Below are positions 35,676-46,420 of a stretch of 64,000 nt of DNA, piece by piece. The position numbers and the translations under genes are program-made. The DNA is from Alnus glutinosa. Taxonomy: Eukaryota > Streptophyta > Magnoliopsida > Fagales > Betulaceae. The notes beneath the pieces were generated by a model. It ran no database searches. It was not told the DNA's origin and saw nothing but the letters and a program-made list of their open reading frames with translations. Numbering within the stretch: the first letter of the stretch is position 1; the number at the start of each line of letters is the position of its first letter. The stretch covers positions 5,472,761 through 5,536,760 of the forward strand of contig NC_084889.1 in NCBI RefSeq assembly GCF_958979055.1. The letters are read 5' to 3'.

Positions 35676-37890
35676 CATTTTTTTTTTTGGTCAATTTGTA
35701 GGACACATAATGTTTAATGAATGTCTTATGTTTGAGGTGCACCACAGAAGTCGGTTTAATATGGAAAATGGGGTAGCCTATGTTGGTGGGGATGTAACAA
35801 ATTATCCTAACCTGTATGACAAAGATGAGCTGTCATTTTTTGAGATGGAGACTGTAGTTAAGTGCTATGGGTATAGTCCCGGTAACCTAATTTATTACTG
35901 AATACCTAATAAGAGTCTAGATGAAGGGCTACGGCTTCTGTCTTCTGACCATGATGTCATTGAAATGGTGGGGCACCATAATGGTCATGGAGTAGTAGAG
36001 TTATATGTGGTTGGGTTTATTTTGTATGATGTAGCTGTAGATTTACCTAGAGGAGAGGAAAATGTTGATGAGGAATATGAAGAAGAATATGAGAGAAATA
36101 CTGTATATAGGAGAGATCCATTTTGAAATGAGATTCTAAGTGATGACTCAGACGCCTTAGAAGTAAATGCTGATACGGGGTATGGAGAGGCAGGAGCTTT
36201 TGTCGAAGGAGAAGATGTAAGAGTAGATCAAGAGTTTGTAGGAGAACCATCACATGCAGCAGAAGAAGAGTTGGAAGTAGAAGTAGCAGTAGCTAAAGCT
36301 ACTGCTGAAGATGAAGCTGCACAAGGTGTGGGTAAGGGTAAGGATGTGGGTAAGGGTAAAGGTAAGGGTGTGGTTGAGGGTGAGGATGAGCCTGTTTTTA
36401 TTTTTATTTTTATTTTTGGTCAATTTGTAGGATACATAATGTTTAATGAATGTCTTATGTTTGAGGTGCACCACGGAGGTCGGTTTAATAGGAAAAATGG
36501 GGTAGCCTATGTTGGTGGGGATGTAACAAATTACCCTGACCTGTATGACAAAGATGAGTTGTCATTTTTTGAGGTGGAGACAGTAGTTAAGTGCTATGAG
36601 TATAGTCCCGGTGACTTAATTTATTACAGAATACCTAACAAGAGTCTAGATGAAGGGCTACGGCTTCTGTCTTCTGACCATGATGTCATTGAAATGGTGG
36701 GGCACCATAATGGTCATGGAGTAGTAGAGTTATATGTGGTTGGGTTTATTTTGTATGATGTAGCTGTAGATTTACCTGGAGGAGAGGAAAATGTTGATGA
36801 GAAATATGAAGAAGAATATGAGAGAAATACTGTATATAGGAGAGATCCATTTTGAAATGAGGTTCTAAGTGATGACTCGGACGCCTTAGAAGTAAATGCT
36901 GATACGGGGTATGGAGAGGCAGGAGCTTTTGTCGAAGAGAAGATGTAGGAGTAGATTAAGAGTTTGTAAGAGAACCATCACATGCAGCAGAAGAAGAGTT
37001 GGAAGCAGAAGTAGCAGTAGCTCTAGCTACAGCTGAAGATGAAGCTGCACAAGGTGTGGGTAAGGGTAAGGGTAAGGGTGTGGTTGAGGGTGAGGATGAG
37101 CCTGTTTTCATTTTCAGTTTTTTTTTGGGTCAATTTGTAGGATACATAATGTTTAATGAATGTCTTATGTTTAAGGTGCACCACGGAGGTCGGTTTAATA
37201 GGAAAAATGGGGTAGCCTATGTTGGTGGGGATGTAACAAATTACCCTGACCTGTATGACAAAGATAAGCTGTCATTTTTTGAGGTGGAGACTGTAGTTAA
37301 GTGCTATGAGACTGTAGTTAAGTGCTAGATGAAGGGCTATGGCTTCTGTCTTCTGACCATGATGTCATTGAAATGGTGGGGCACCATAATGGTCATGGAG
37401 TAGTAGAGTTATATGTGGTTGGGTTTATTTTGTATGATGTAGCTGTAGATTTACCTGGAGGAGAGGAAAATGTTGATGAGGAATATGAAGAAGAATATGA
37501 GAGAAATACTGTATATAGGAGAGATCCATTTTGGAATGAGGTTCTAAGTGATGACTTAGAAGTAAATGCTGATACGGGGTATGAAGAGGCATGAGCTTTT
37601 TCGAAGGAAAAGATGTAGGAGTAGATGAAGAGTTTGTAGGAGAACCATCACATGCAGCAGAAGAAGAGTTGGAAGCAGAAGTAGCAGTAGCTTTTTTCGA
37701 AGGAGAAGATGTAGGAGTAGATGAAGAGTTTGTAGGAGAACCATCACATGCAGCAGAAGAAGAGTTGGAAGCAGAAGTAGCAGTAGCTTTAGCTACAGCT
37801 GAAGATGAAGCTGCACAAGGTGTGGGTAAGGGTAAGGGTGTGGGTAAGGTTAAAGGGTAAGGGTGTGGTTGAGGGCAAGGATGAGCCTGT
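35676..37890 (+). repeat. Triplicated PB1-like N-terminal module of the MULE transposase
   Basis: A unit of about 710-730 bp occurs three times, with GTCAATTTGTAGGAYACATA near 35690, 36419 and 37129. Each unit starts with a T-rich intron end (TTTGTAG), then codes for MFNECLMFEVHHGGRF...YVGGDVTNYPDLYDKDELSFFEVE and an acidic/GKGKG tail ending GEDEPV. Junctions fall in T-runs (CCTGTTTTT / TTTTCATTTTT). Unit 3 has a local rearrangement at about 37308-37330 that removes about 45 bases. It also has a 97-bp internal duplication (from 37592 and from 37689). The module corresponds to the PB1-like domain found at the start of many plant MULE proteins. Confidence 0.9.
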
Positions 37891-40704
37891 TTCCGATGTG
37901 TCTCATAGTGATATACTGATCAGTCCTGATAATACTAGTGGAGATGATGAGCCGAATTCTTCAAAAAGGCCATGTGTCACCAATAGGGTGCTATTTTCAA
38001 AATTTGATTTTGAGAAGCCGACTCTGCAGAAAGGTAATACTTTTGATAGTGTGTATGATTTCAGAAAAGCCATTAAACAGGCCAATATATTGAAGGGGAA
38101 GGACTTGGTTTACCAAAAGAATTCTAAATCGAAAGTAATTGCAGTGTGTGGAGAGAATAACTGTAAATATAGGGTTTATGGAAGACAGTTGAAGGGTGAG
38201 GCCACATTCATGCTGATTTCGCTTAGGCCCAAACATACATGTGTCCGGAAATACAAGAATCATTTGATTACTTCCAAGTGGATTGCTGAGTGGTGCTTGG
38301 ACAGTTTTAGAGATCAATCGAACATGCCTGTAGAAGTCCTAAAGAAGAAGGTGAAGAAGAAATTGAATGTTGAAATCCACCCTAGTACCTTATATAGGGC
38401 TAAGAAGAGGGCACAAGAGGTGATTTATGGGAAGTTGGGTGAGCAGTACCATCGTCTATGGGACTATTGTGCGACAATTAGAAGCACAAATGTGGGGAGT
38501 TGTGTTCTTTTGATGGTTGAGAGACCTATGCCCGAAATGCCATGTAGATTCCAAAGGATATACATATCCTTGGCAGCAATGAAAAATGGCTTCAAGAATG
38601 GGTGTAGGCCTGTGATAGGCCTTGATGCGTGTTTCTTGAAAGGGGTTTACAAGGGGTAGTTAATGGCAGCTATTAGAAGGGATGCCAATAATAACATATA
38701 TCCAATATCCATGGCAATTGTAGAGGCAGAGACCAAAGATAGCTGGTCATGGTTTCTTGAGGCACTATTGATTGATCTTGGCCCAAGTGGTATACCTAGA
38801 TGGACTTTTATTTCAGATAGACAGAAGGTATCTTTCCACTTATGCTTTTTATGCTGAACATTTCATTCCAGATTATGTGGTATTTTGCTATGTGTTTGAT
38901 TTGCTTTTCAGGTGCGTAGGGTCTTGTACCAAGTCTTATGGAGGTGTGCCCTAATGTTGAGCATCGGATATGTGTGCGACACTTGTACGCCGATTTCTGA
39001 AATGACGGTCACTGGGGGGTGTTCCTAAAGGACTTGCTGTGAAGAGCTGCTGCTTCTTACACAAAGAATGAGTTTTATGCTCTAATGGAAGAGCTTAAGG
39101 GCCTTAATCTGCCAGCATATGAGTACCTTTTGAAGGTTGACCATGCAACTTGGTGTAGGGGATTGTTCAACACATATGCAAAGTGTGACCTCTTACACAA
39201 CAATTTGGCCGAGTGCTTCAATTCTTGGATCACCAAGTTCAGAGATAAGACCATACTGGCAATGTTGGAAGCCATTAGGACAAGTTTGATGAGAAGGTAC
39301 CAGCGGAAAAGAGAAATTATAGCTGCGATGGAAGGCAATGTTGGGCCAAAAATTAAGGAGAAGTTGGAGATAAAGGAAGATGAGGCCAGACATTGTACGC
39401 CAACATCTGCTGGTGATGGTTTATTTGGGGTCAAGTGCAGGGGTAGAAGGTATGCTGTGAATTTACCTGCCAAGACATGTGGGTGCAGAAAGTGGGATGT
39501 TTCTGGTATCCCATGTGCTCATGCCATCTCATCAATTTGGCATGGTGGAGGCAACCCTGAGGATTATCTGAGCCCATACTTTAGCAAGGAGATGTACCTA
39601 AAGGCATACACACCCATCATCTACCCTGTACCTAGTGATGAGTAGTGGGCTAGGACAAATCAACCCATCATTGAACCACCTAAGGCAAGGGCATCTTCGG
39701 GAAGACCTAAAAAACGGACCTAAAAAATAGAGGAACAGAGGGGCTGATGAGACCTTAAATCCCTACACAGTTAGAAATGGTGGTACGAAGAACCAATGTA
39801 GGATGTGCAAAAAATATGGTCACAATACTAGAACATGCACTGCGAGGATGTGACATGATGAAAGACAAGAACGTAGCCGAAATTTCTATAGAAAACATGT
39901 AGCAGATCTTGACTGCAATCTTGACAGGGTAAGTGTTTCCTGTGTTATATTTATGATTGCAAACTTGTATGTTATTCAATGTTGTTTACTAAATAGTTTA
40001 TTTGCTTTTGTTTGTAGTTGGATGGTTCATCCAATGCCCCATCTGTGGTTCAATCTACTGCATCAATGCCAAGTGTCCCATCCAGTGCCACATCCAATGC
40101 CCCATGTGTTGGTAATCCTACTCATCCAACAGGAAGTAGGGGTCAAAAGAGGAGAAGAGAAGAGGGTTCAAGCAGTGCGTCTGGACAAGGTCAGGGAAGG
40201 GGCGCAAGCAGTGCATCTACACAAAGTCGAGGTTAAAGGAGCACAAGAGGAAGGAGTGCAAGTAGTGAAGGGGAAGGACAAGGTCAGGGTGAAGGCATTG
40301 CAACTGCACAAGGTAGGGGTCAAAATAAGACAAGAGGAAGGGGTGAAAGCAATACAACTATTGCACAAGGTAGGGGTCAAAAGAGCAATCTCGGGTTGGC
40401 CACCAGAACAAGAATATCTGGCAGGTTGAGAACTTCTGTTTTACAAACAGGAATGCACAAGAGCAAAGGAAAACTCCTTGTCGATCTCACTGGAAACCCT
40501 GCTGGACCACCGAAAGTTCCAGGGGGTGGACCAGCATGCTCATGGGGTCCTCCCAGAAGTGCAACTGGTATCACTTTTAGAGTTGCTCCCCCTGATTTTG
40601 ACATGCACAATTTGGTTGCTGCATCCACTGCCATTCTTCAACCAGAAGTACAAGGAGTTGCAAAGAAGAATGACAAAGGGAAGAAAAAGATGTGGAGAGT
40701 CTGA
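35710..40704 (+). pseudogene. MURA-type transposase gene, inactivated
   Basis: The reading frame contains, in order: the PB1-like module in three copies, a MuDR DNA-binding region (FDSVYDFRKAIKQANILKGKD ... C, C, H spacing), the MULE catalytic domain (VIGLDACFLKG; TFISDRQK; NNLAECFNSWI) and a SWIM zinc finger (CGCRKWDVSGIPCAHA). A CCHC knuckle (CRMCKKYGHNTRTC) and a basic, glycine-rich C-terminus end it. Stops interrupt it at 35899, 36124, 36853, 38657, 38998, 39040, 39643, 39851 and 40234, plus at least one frameshift near 39710-39740. An intron lies at about 38828-38908. Most stops are explained by a single C-to-T or G-to-A change. No functional transposase can be made. Confidence 0.9.
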
Positions 40705-40889
40705 ACAATATTTATTTTGTTATGTTAAATTGATATGAACACGGTTTATTAGTATGTTAAAATATGTTAAAGTGTGATGAACATGGTTTATTGTGATGAT
40801 TTATGGAAAGTTAAAGTGTGATAATTTATGTTAAAGTAGTTGGTTATGCAGATTATGGTATAGAAGTATTTGGTTGTGCAGGATTGTGG

Positions 40890-41275
40890 TCAAATTTGGA
40901 ACAAAATTTGGTACCAAGTATTTACTGCATAACTTGGTACCAAATTTGGTTATGCAGCCCACTTGCAACCATTGTTGTAAATTGATTAGGCAGGTTATGG
41001 TATCAAGTGGATTTGTGCAGGTTATAGTATCATTGTGGTGGATTTACTGTCCATGTTGTAAATTTGGTACCAAATTTGCAACAAAATTTGGTACCAAATT
41101 TGCAACAAAATTTGGTACCAATTTTGAAAGAGCCTATTTACTGCCCCTTTGCAGATTTGGTACCAAATTTGGTATGCCAAGTGCCCAAGTTTGGTACCAA
41201 AGGAAAAGAAAAGTGCATAATGTTAATGCTCAAGCATATGAGGATTGTGGTCAAATTTGGTACCATATTTGCTTA
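40890..41275. repeat. Cluster of TTTGGTACCAAA palindromes
   Basis: Eight GGTACC sites, each within a complete or partial AAATTTGGTACCAAATTT palindrome, occur in under 400 bases between the transposase remnant and the convergent GRF gene. Part is a direct 21-22-base tandem repeat (41059-41125). Confidence 0.9.
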
Positions 41276-41535
41276 TGCCCATTTGCAACCATTGCTCATA
41301 ATTGAATTGTGCATAATGAATTACCATACCAAGCACCATACAATGTCAACAACATCAATATTAACATTAACATTACAGAATCTTACACTACAAAATGTTC
41401 AGAGCATTACAAAATACTACAACATTAGCATCTGATCAACAACAAAATTGATCATCCTACAATTGATCAATTGTTTCACTGCAACGTCATTCTTGATGGA
41501 AGAAACTCTCTGTTGTACGAAGGATATACCAGCAA

Positions 41536-42091
41536 CTACATCAACATCACCCATGAACAAACCAATGCAATTTGGTACTTCCTCTCTACTGACCGAAACT
41601 TATCATTTTGTCTCTGTAGTTTGAACTTGTATTTCTCAGCTTCAGCCCTGCATTTCTCAACTTCATTCTTGTATTTTCCAACTTCATCCAACCTATTTAT
41701 TCGACTCAGTTCATGTTCAGCCTTTAGTGCCTTCAGATTCTCGTGCCAATCTCTTAATTTTGACACAACTCTCTGACCGTAGATGCAGATTTCAGGATCA
41801 TGCCATTTAAAATAATTACATCTCACCTCTGGTTTTTGAATAATCGGAAATAAAATAAAATCAACCCATTTCACGGTAAGTTAGAGATAGAACCCTAAAG
41901 GAAAAATTTGGAAAAAATCAAAAGGAATAACTTTGGGGAAAATCTCTTACCTTATAATCTACACATGAAAAAAACCTCCTACCAAAATTACTTAGACTGA
42001 ACGACGTTCGAGATGATGATGTCTTTCCACATTTGCATACTGGACCGTTTGATTTGGACTCTGTCGACTCACTGTCGGACATAGGCTCCAT
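41536..42091 (-). CDS. GRF-type zinc finger / coiled-coil protein carried by the MULE
   Basis: Two exons, 42091-41951 and 41826-41536, join across a GT-AG intron to 143 residues. The first exon has a serine/acid-rich start (MEPMSDSESTESKSNG) and half a GRF zinc finger: VCKCGKTSSSRTSFSLSNFGRRFFSC. The second completes it with CNYFKWHDPEIC, giving the C-x-C ... C ... C layout of the family. Residues about 72-135 are charged and heptad-like (KALKAEHELSRI...EVEKCRAEAEKYKFKLQRQ), a likely coiled coil. The end is short and hydrophobic (ALVCSWVMLM), perhaps a cut membrane anchor. GRF fingers bind nucleic acid; the role of this plant group is unknown. It lies inside the element, convergent to the dead transposase, and is fully open. 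Confidence 0.75.
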
Positions 42092-42306
42092 TTTACCCCG
42101 GCACCGTAACTGCACAAATGGGTCTTTTTCATGAACCAAAATAGGAGTGAAGTTTAGGAGGATAATAACCAAGAATAAAAACCCACCTTTTCACGATGCT
42201 GTTGGACGAAAGTGTTTGAGCCCCATCCCTCTAGTTCGGCTGCTATGTTGCGTTGGGAAGGAAGAAGATAGTGTCTTGAGTTCGAGTATAACGGGTCTTT
42301 TGATAG

Positions 42307-42518
42307 TTTAGATGAGGACAAAAGTGGTAGTTCGAATCTAAAACATCACGTGAAACGCATGTGTTTTGGATTTCGTCATCGATTTAGAACGGAGAGTGAC
42401 GGAATACCCTACATTGAACGGTTTTGATAAATTCATACACTCGATTGAACGTTTTGCTACATTAGTACCCTTAAGTGAAAAAGCGCTATAATTGGGCACC
42501 CTTTTGTGAAGTTTCCCC
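42307..42518 (-). repeat. Right terminal inverted repeat of the MULE
   Basis: This is the reverse complement partner of 34706-34919. It lies just upstream of the GRF gene and may supply its promoter; the latter is inference. Confidence 0.93.
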
Positions 42519-42527
42519 AAATTTTTT

Positions 42528-43480
42528 CTTAAGCTACCTGGTTTCTGCAAGATGCAAACTTACATTCAAACTTACATTCAAATATCATTAAGAATACTTT
42601 TCTGCATAATGTTCTTCCTTGAAGGTTTTCTACTATAGTACTCCTAATAATTTTTTGTTCTCCATTCCAGAGAAACCACGCTTGACCCCATGGCTGTCTT
42701 TGCTGTGCTTCTATGGAAGTGAGTTATTTGAGGACTACATAGGACATCTAGCCGTGGTGGCGTCTATATATATATGCATGGCTTCTTCTGAATTAGCGGC
42801 GGAGTGCGACAAGCCTGATAAATTCATTGTGTTCCAAAATTAAAAGTATTCAACTCTTTAGCATATTCCTCCACGTTAGTAAATCAAAATCATTAATAAA
42901 CAAATAAAAAAAAAATTATAGCAGAGATGCTTGATCTTCAAATTTTCTTTTGTAGCCCAAATGAGAGAAAATTGGATATATGTGATTAAAACCTTGTTTT
43001 AGTTGTGAGTATTTTCTATATTGAAGTATCTTGTCAATTAGTCAAGATTGTTTCTTCTTCTTTTTTTTTTTCCCAGCATTCATTCTTAGGAGGATGGTCC
43101 TGCAGAATTTTGAGAATCAAAAAGAAATCCTGAAAGGCTGTTGCATTATAGAATTAAGATACAAGATGGCGAGTGTTCTAAATTGTGCTGTGATTTTTTG
43201 TTGCAAACATCACTGATTATATGATAAATGAAATTAGATGTTTTCCAATTGAAACATACGAATTGGTTTACTGCCAAAAGGCACATGAAGAGTCAATTGT
43301 CCGCTCTTTTACCAAACATAAATAAAAGCCTCACGTTACAATAAAGCCATTAAGGGAATCTCTTCTATTGAGAGACATTTTATGATAGTTTTATACTACA
43401 AAACCATTGCGTAAAAAGAAGCCATGATGTACCACCAGCCTCGTAGAATAGAGGTGCTTCTTTGCTCCAAATTCCAAAGA
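42528..43480. other. Unassigned intergenic DNA
   Basis: Two short open stretches (42619-42843 and 43031-43216, +) have no recognisable domains. Nothing else is supportable. Confidence 0.5.
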
Positions 43481-43484
43481 TGGG

Positions 43485-45530
43485 TCATGTTTTACCCCAC
43501 GTAGTTTCATAAAGAATTACAAATGGTATTTTGGTTTTGAATTGTGTATTACAAATGGTACTTTCTTGTGTAATTGACCATCTAAATAATTTGTTTAACA
43601 ATTGACAACCCAAAATAACCCAAAAAAATTACCAAATGTTTGTCTTAAAAACACAATGTTTTCTTTTTTCTTTTTTATTTTTTTTCATTATATACACAAT
43701 GTGGTTTTATAACTTTCATGATTTGCCCATGTGGTTTCATTAGGTATTATAAATGGTACCTTAGTTTCGTAAGTGTATCACAAATTAAATGGTAACTTAG
43801 TTTTGAATTGTGTAAATAAATGGTACCTTCATGTGTAATTGACCATCCAAAATAATCTGTTTAACAATTGACAACCCAAAATAACCAAAAAAATTTACCA
43901 AATGTTTATGTCTTAAACACAATTTTTTTTCCCATTATATACACCCTGTGATTTTATAAATTTTATGATTTGCTCCCTATGGTTTCATTAGGTATCACAA
44001 ATGGTATCTCAATATGTTTGGCATGTCTGTTTTGTATCAAAATAACCTGTATGCCTGTTGTGTATCAAAATAACATGTTGACAACAATTCAACCCTTCAT
44101 AAACAAAAAATGAATACAACATAATCAATCTTTTTTAAAAAATGACAAAAACCCAAAATAACCTGTTTCACCATTGCCAACAATTAATCCATATCAAGAA
44201 CTTGTTTCACCATTTCACATATGCACAAAATGACCAAAACCCAAAATAACCAGTTTCTCATGTGCACCAATACATCAAAAGTTACATTCACCACTTCACA
44301 TGTGCACAAAATGACCAAAATACAAAATTACATCAAAAGTCACATACTCTTAGCTGCACAATTTCATAAACAAAAAATCACCAAAATGTTAATGTTTCAA
44401 AAGTTAAGTGTGTGTTAATGTATCAAATGTTAATGTCTCAAAGTTTATGATTGTGAATCAATTTTCCAATCCTGCTGTAATCCTCTTTGCATTTGGTCCA
44501 CTGTGGTTGAGGGTCCCTCAAGCTACAACACCGTCAACAAACTAACAAAAAGTACTAAAGGAAAACCCACACGATAGCAAGTCCAAATTACTAAAAATGA
44601 AAATCCACCTGCTATGATCCTCTTTTCATTAATCCCACAATTCTAAGAAATTGAAGGTTTTCAACATGGGACGCTAAACATGAAAATAAATTGTTTGGTT
44701 AAAATTACTGCCTTGATCACAACTATTCAAGCTATTATGTTAGAGAATCGCAAATAAAAGAAGGCTTGCACGCTATTAGCGTGTGCTAGTGCTACTCTTA
44801 CCTGATAAAGAGCCACCAGCTCAGAAATCTGGAATGTAAACGAGGCATAGAGCATCTCGACCATGAAATCCACGACAGGCCTGCACGCCTCGTGGAGGCA
44901 ATCTTCGTCGACGCAAACGCATACATCTTTCGCAACGGTTTCACCTTGCCGCTGTACAGATAAGCCAAGACCGCCTTTAGCGCATCGAACCCATCCTCGT
45001 AATCACACGCTGTAGCTCCTTAAGTTCGAACTCGCCTTTTTTCGCCACTCGCGAGGAACCAGAGAACAAGCTCTTGAAGAAAGGACTCCTCGCCGAGAGA
45101 ATGCACCGGTGTACAGGGACTTCACGACCGTTACTAGTAGTGCTATGGTTTCCAAGATTGGGGAGAATCTGTCGAACCTGAGCTGTTGGTTAGGGTTAGG
45201 GTTGTACGGTTTTCAGCAATTTGGAAGAAATGGGGGAGGAAGACGACAATGTTTATCAAAATAAGATTACGTGGATTTTTAATAAACTAGGTGGAATTAC
45301 TTAAACACGCAGGATGTATGATTTGTGGCATAGGAATAGGTGTCACAATATTATACTGGCACGTGTTGGATGACGTAGCAATTTGTTAGTTTTGGACGGA
45401 AAAATGAACGAAGTATCATCTCTGTCTTTTTTCATATATAATACAGGTACCACTTATGAAAAAAATAAAAATTCAAAAGTAAAAAAAAAGTTTTTAACCT
45501 TAGGGGGTAAAAAGATATTTAACAAAAAAA
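43485..45530. mobile_element. Possible transposon carrying an NPR1-like exon
   Basis: The left part (43485-44050) consists of about three degenerate copies of a GTGGTTTCATTAGGTATTA / AAATGGTACCTT repeat. A related inverted stretch (TTACCCCCTAAGG, TTTCATAAGTGGTACC on the minus strand) occurs near 45445-45515. The NPR1-like fragment lies between them. The paired ends suggest a non-autonomous element that picked up a gene piece. Boundaries and target duplication were not established. Confidence 0.35.
44802..45180 (-). pseudogene. Exon 1 fragment of an NPR1-type BTB gene
   Basis: The minus strand encodes REVPVHRCILSARSPFFKSL, KGEFELKEL, then in other frames [19 protein letters not shown] and [20 protein letters not shown] followed by [18 protein letters not shown]. 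This is the BTB/POZ region of the NPR1/NPR3/NPR4 salicylate-response regulators. The piece ends exactly at a consensus donor (CAG/GTAAGA, 44802-44801), as exon 1 does in this family. At least two frameshifts split it, near 45015 and near 44940. The ankyrin repeats are absent. A TTAGGGTTAGGG telomere-like motif (45190-45201) lies at its 5' side. It is a dead gene fragment. Confidence 0.75.
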
Positions 45531-46420
45531 AAAAAAGAACTAAAATAACCTTTCAACTATTTTGACTAGCCCAATGAAAGTGCTCTAAATAGCCAAAACT
45601 TAGACTAGAGCTCAAGTGCTTAAAAATAAAATAACATTTTAACTAGGAATAATTGATTTTTTAAATTATAGAGATTGATTTATAATTATGATATACCTTA
45701 TGAACCAGTAGAATAATTATCCTTTTTAACTATTTACTAGCTATTAAGGAGAGCAGACATCGATCACCACAACACAAGGGAGTCTCCCTAAAAAAGGACT
45801 TTATTGAGACTTCTGATTCCTGCTTATTAATTTGATGGCGAGTAAGGCAGCTCTAGGCCTCTAGCCTCTCCCACGTATGGATCTCCTGGGGAAAATTTCT
45901 GTCTCTACGCATAAAAAAGTTTTCCAGAAGAATCCGACAAACACCAGCTCCATGGACGTACTACATTGTTTCTTTGTATCCATATGATGTCCAAGACAAT
46001 AGCTGCATGCAAATAACAAAAACTAGTGAGACTCTCTAGTATTTAAGTCAAACCATTGCAACTATCATCGACTGCATTGTTTCTTTCAATACTCTGCAGG
46101 TTGTTTGGCGCCAGAGGGATTTACAGCGCAACTGTCATTGCAACTGTAATGGCAGCTGTTGCAATATAGAAGAGATGCTTTATTTCCTAGTTATTAATAT
46201 GTTGCAAACAAATGCCGTTTGGACGGCAATAATATCTCCATCTATTTCTCCCAACACTAACAACAAGGAACAAGAGACAAACACTGCATTGGGACGACCA
46301 CTGAGATTGCTGTCCTTTCGTTACGTTACTTACCGCATTTCAAAGTCAAACCCCCATTCCAAGCATCAAACAGCACCAGCTTTAATTTCACCCGACACCC
46401 AAAACAACACTTGATCAACC
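45531..46420. other. 5' flank of the endoglucanase gene
   Basis: This is upstream DNA with no called gene. A 79-codon open stretch at 46175-46414 ends just before the endoglucanase start, is in the leader region and has no domain. It could act as an upstream ORF if transcribed. Confidence 0.45.

Larger units (their letters stand above)
34706..42518 (+). mobile_element. Mutator-like element (MULE) with long inverted ends
   Basis: The 7813-bp element is flanked by a perfect 9-bp target duplication, AAATTTTTT, at 34697-34705 and 42519-42527. Terminal inverted repeats of about 213 bp (34706-34919 and 42307-42518) start GGGGAAACTTYACAAAAGGG and stay similar up to CATCTAAAC. Inside are a broken MURA-type transposase gene (+) with a triplicated PB1-like N-terminus, and a convergent, open GRF zinc-finger gene (-). 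The layout of a transposase facing a second gene recalls MuDR of maize, although the second protein is unrelated to MURB as far as can be seen. Confidence 0.95.

Noticed and set aside
37556-37747. Leucine-rich minus-strand ORF
   Set aside because: It is antisense to the acidic repeat tail of the MULE N-terminal module.
45187-45203. TTAGGG-type telomere repeat
   Set aside because: Only about two and a half units are present. It fits a telo-box in a former gene leader and not an interstitial telomere.
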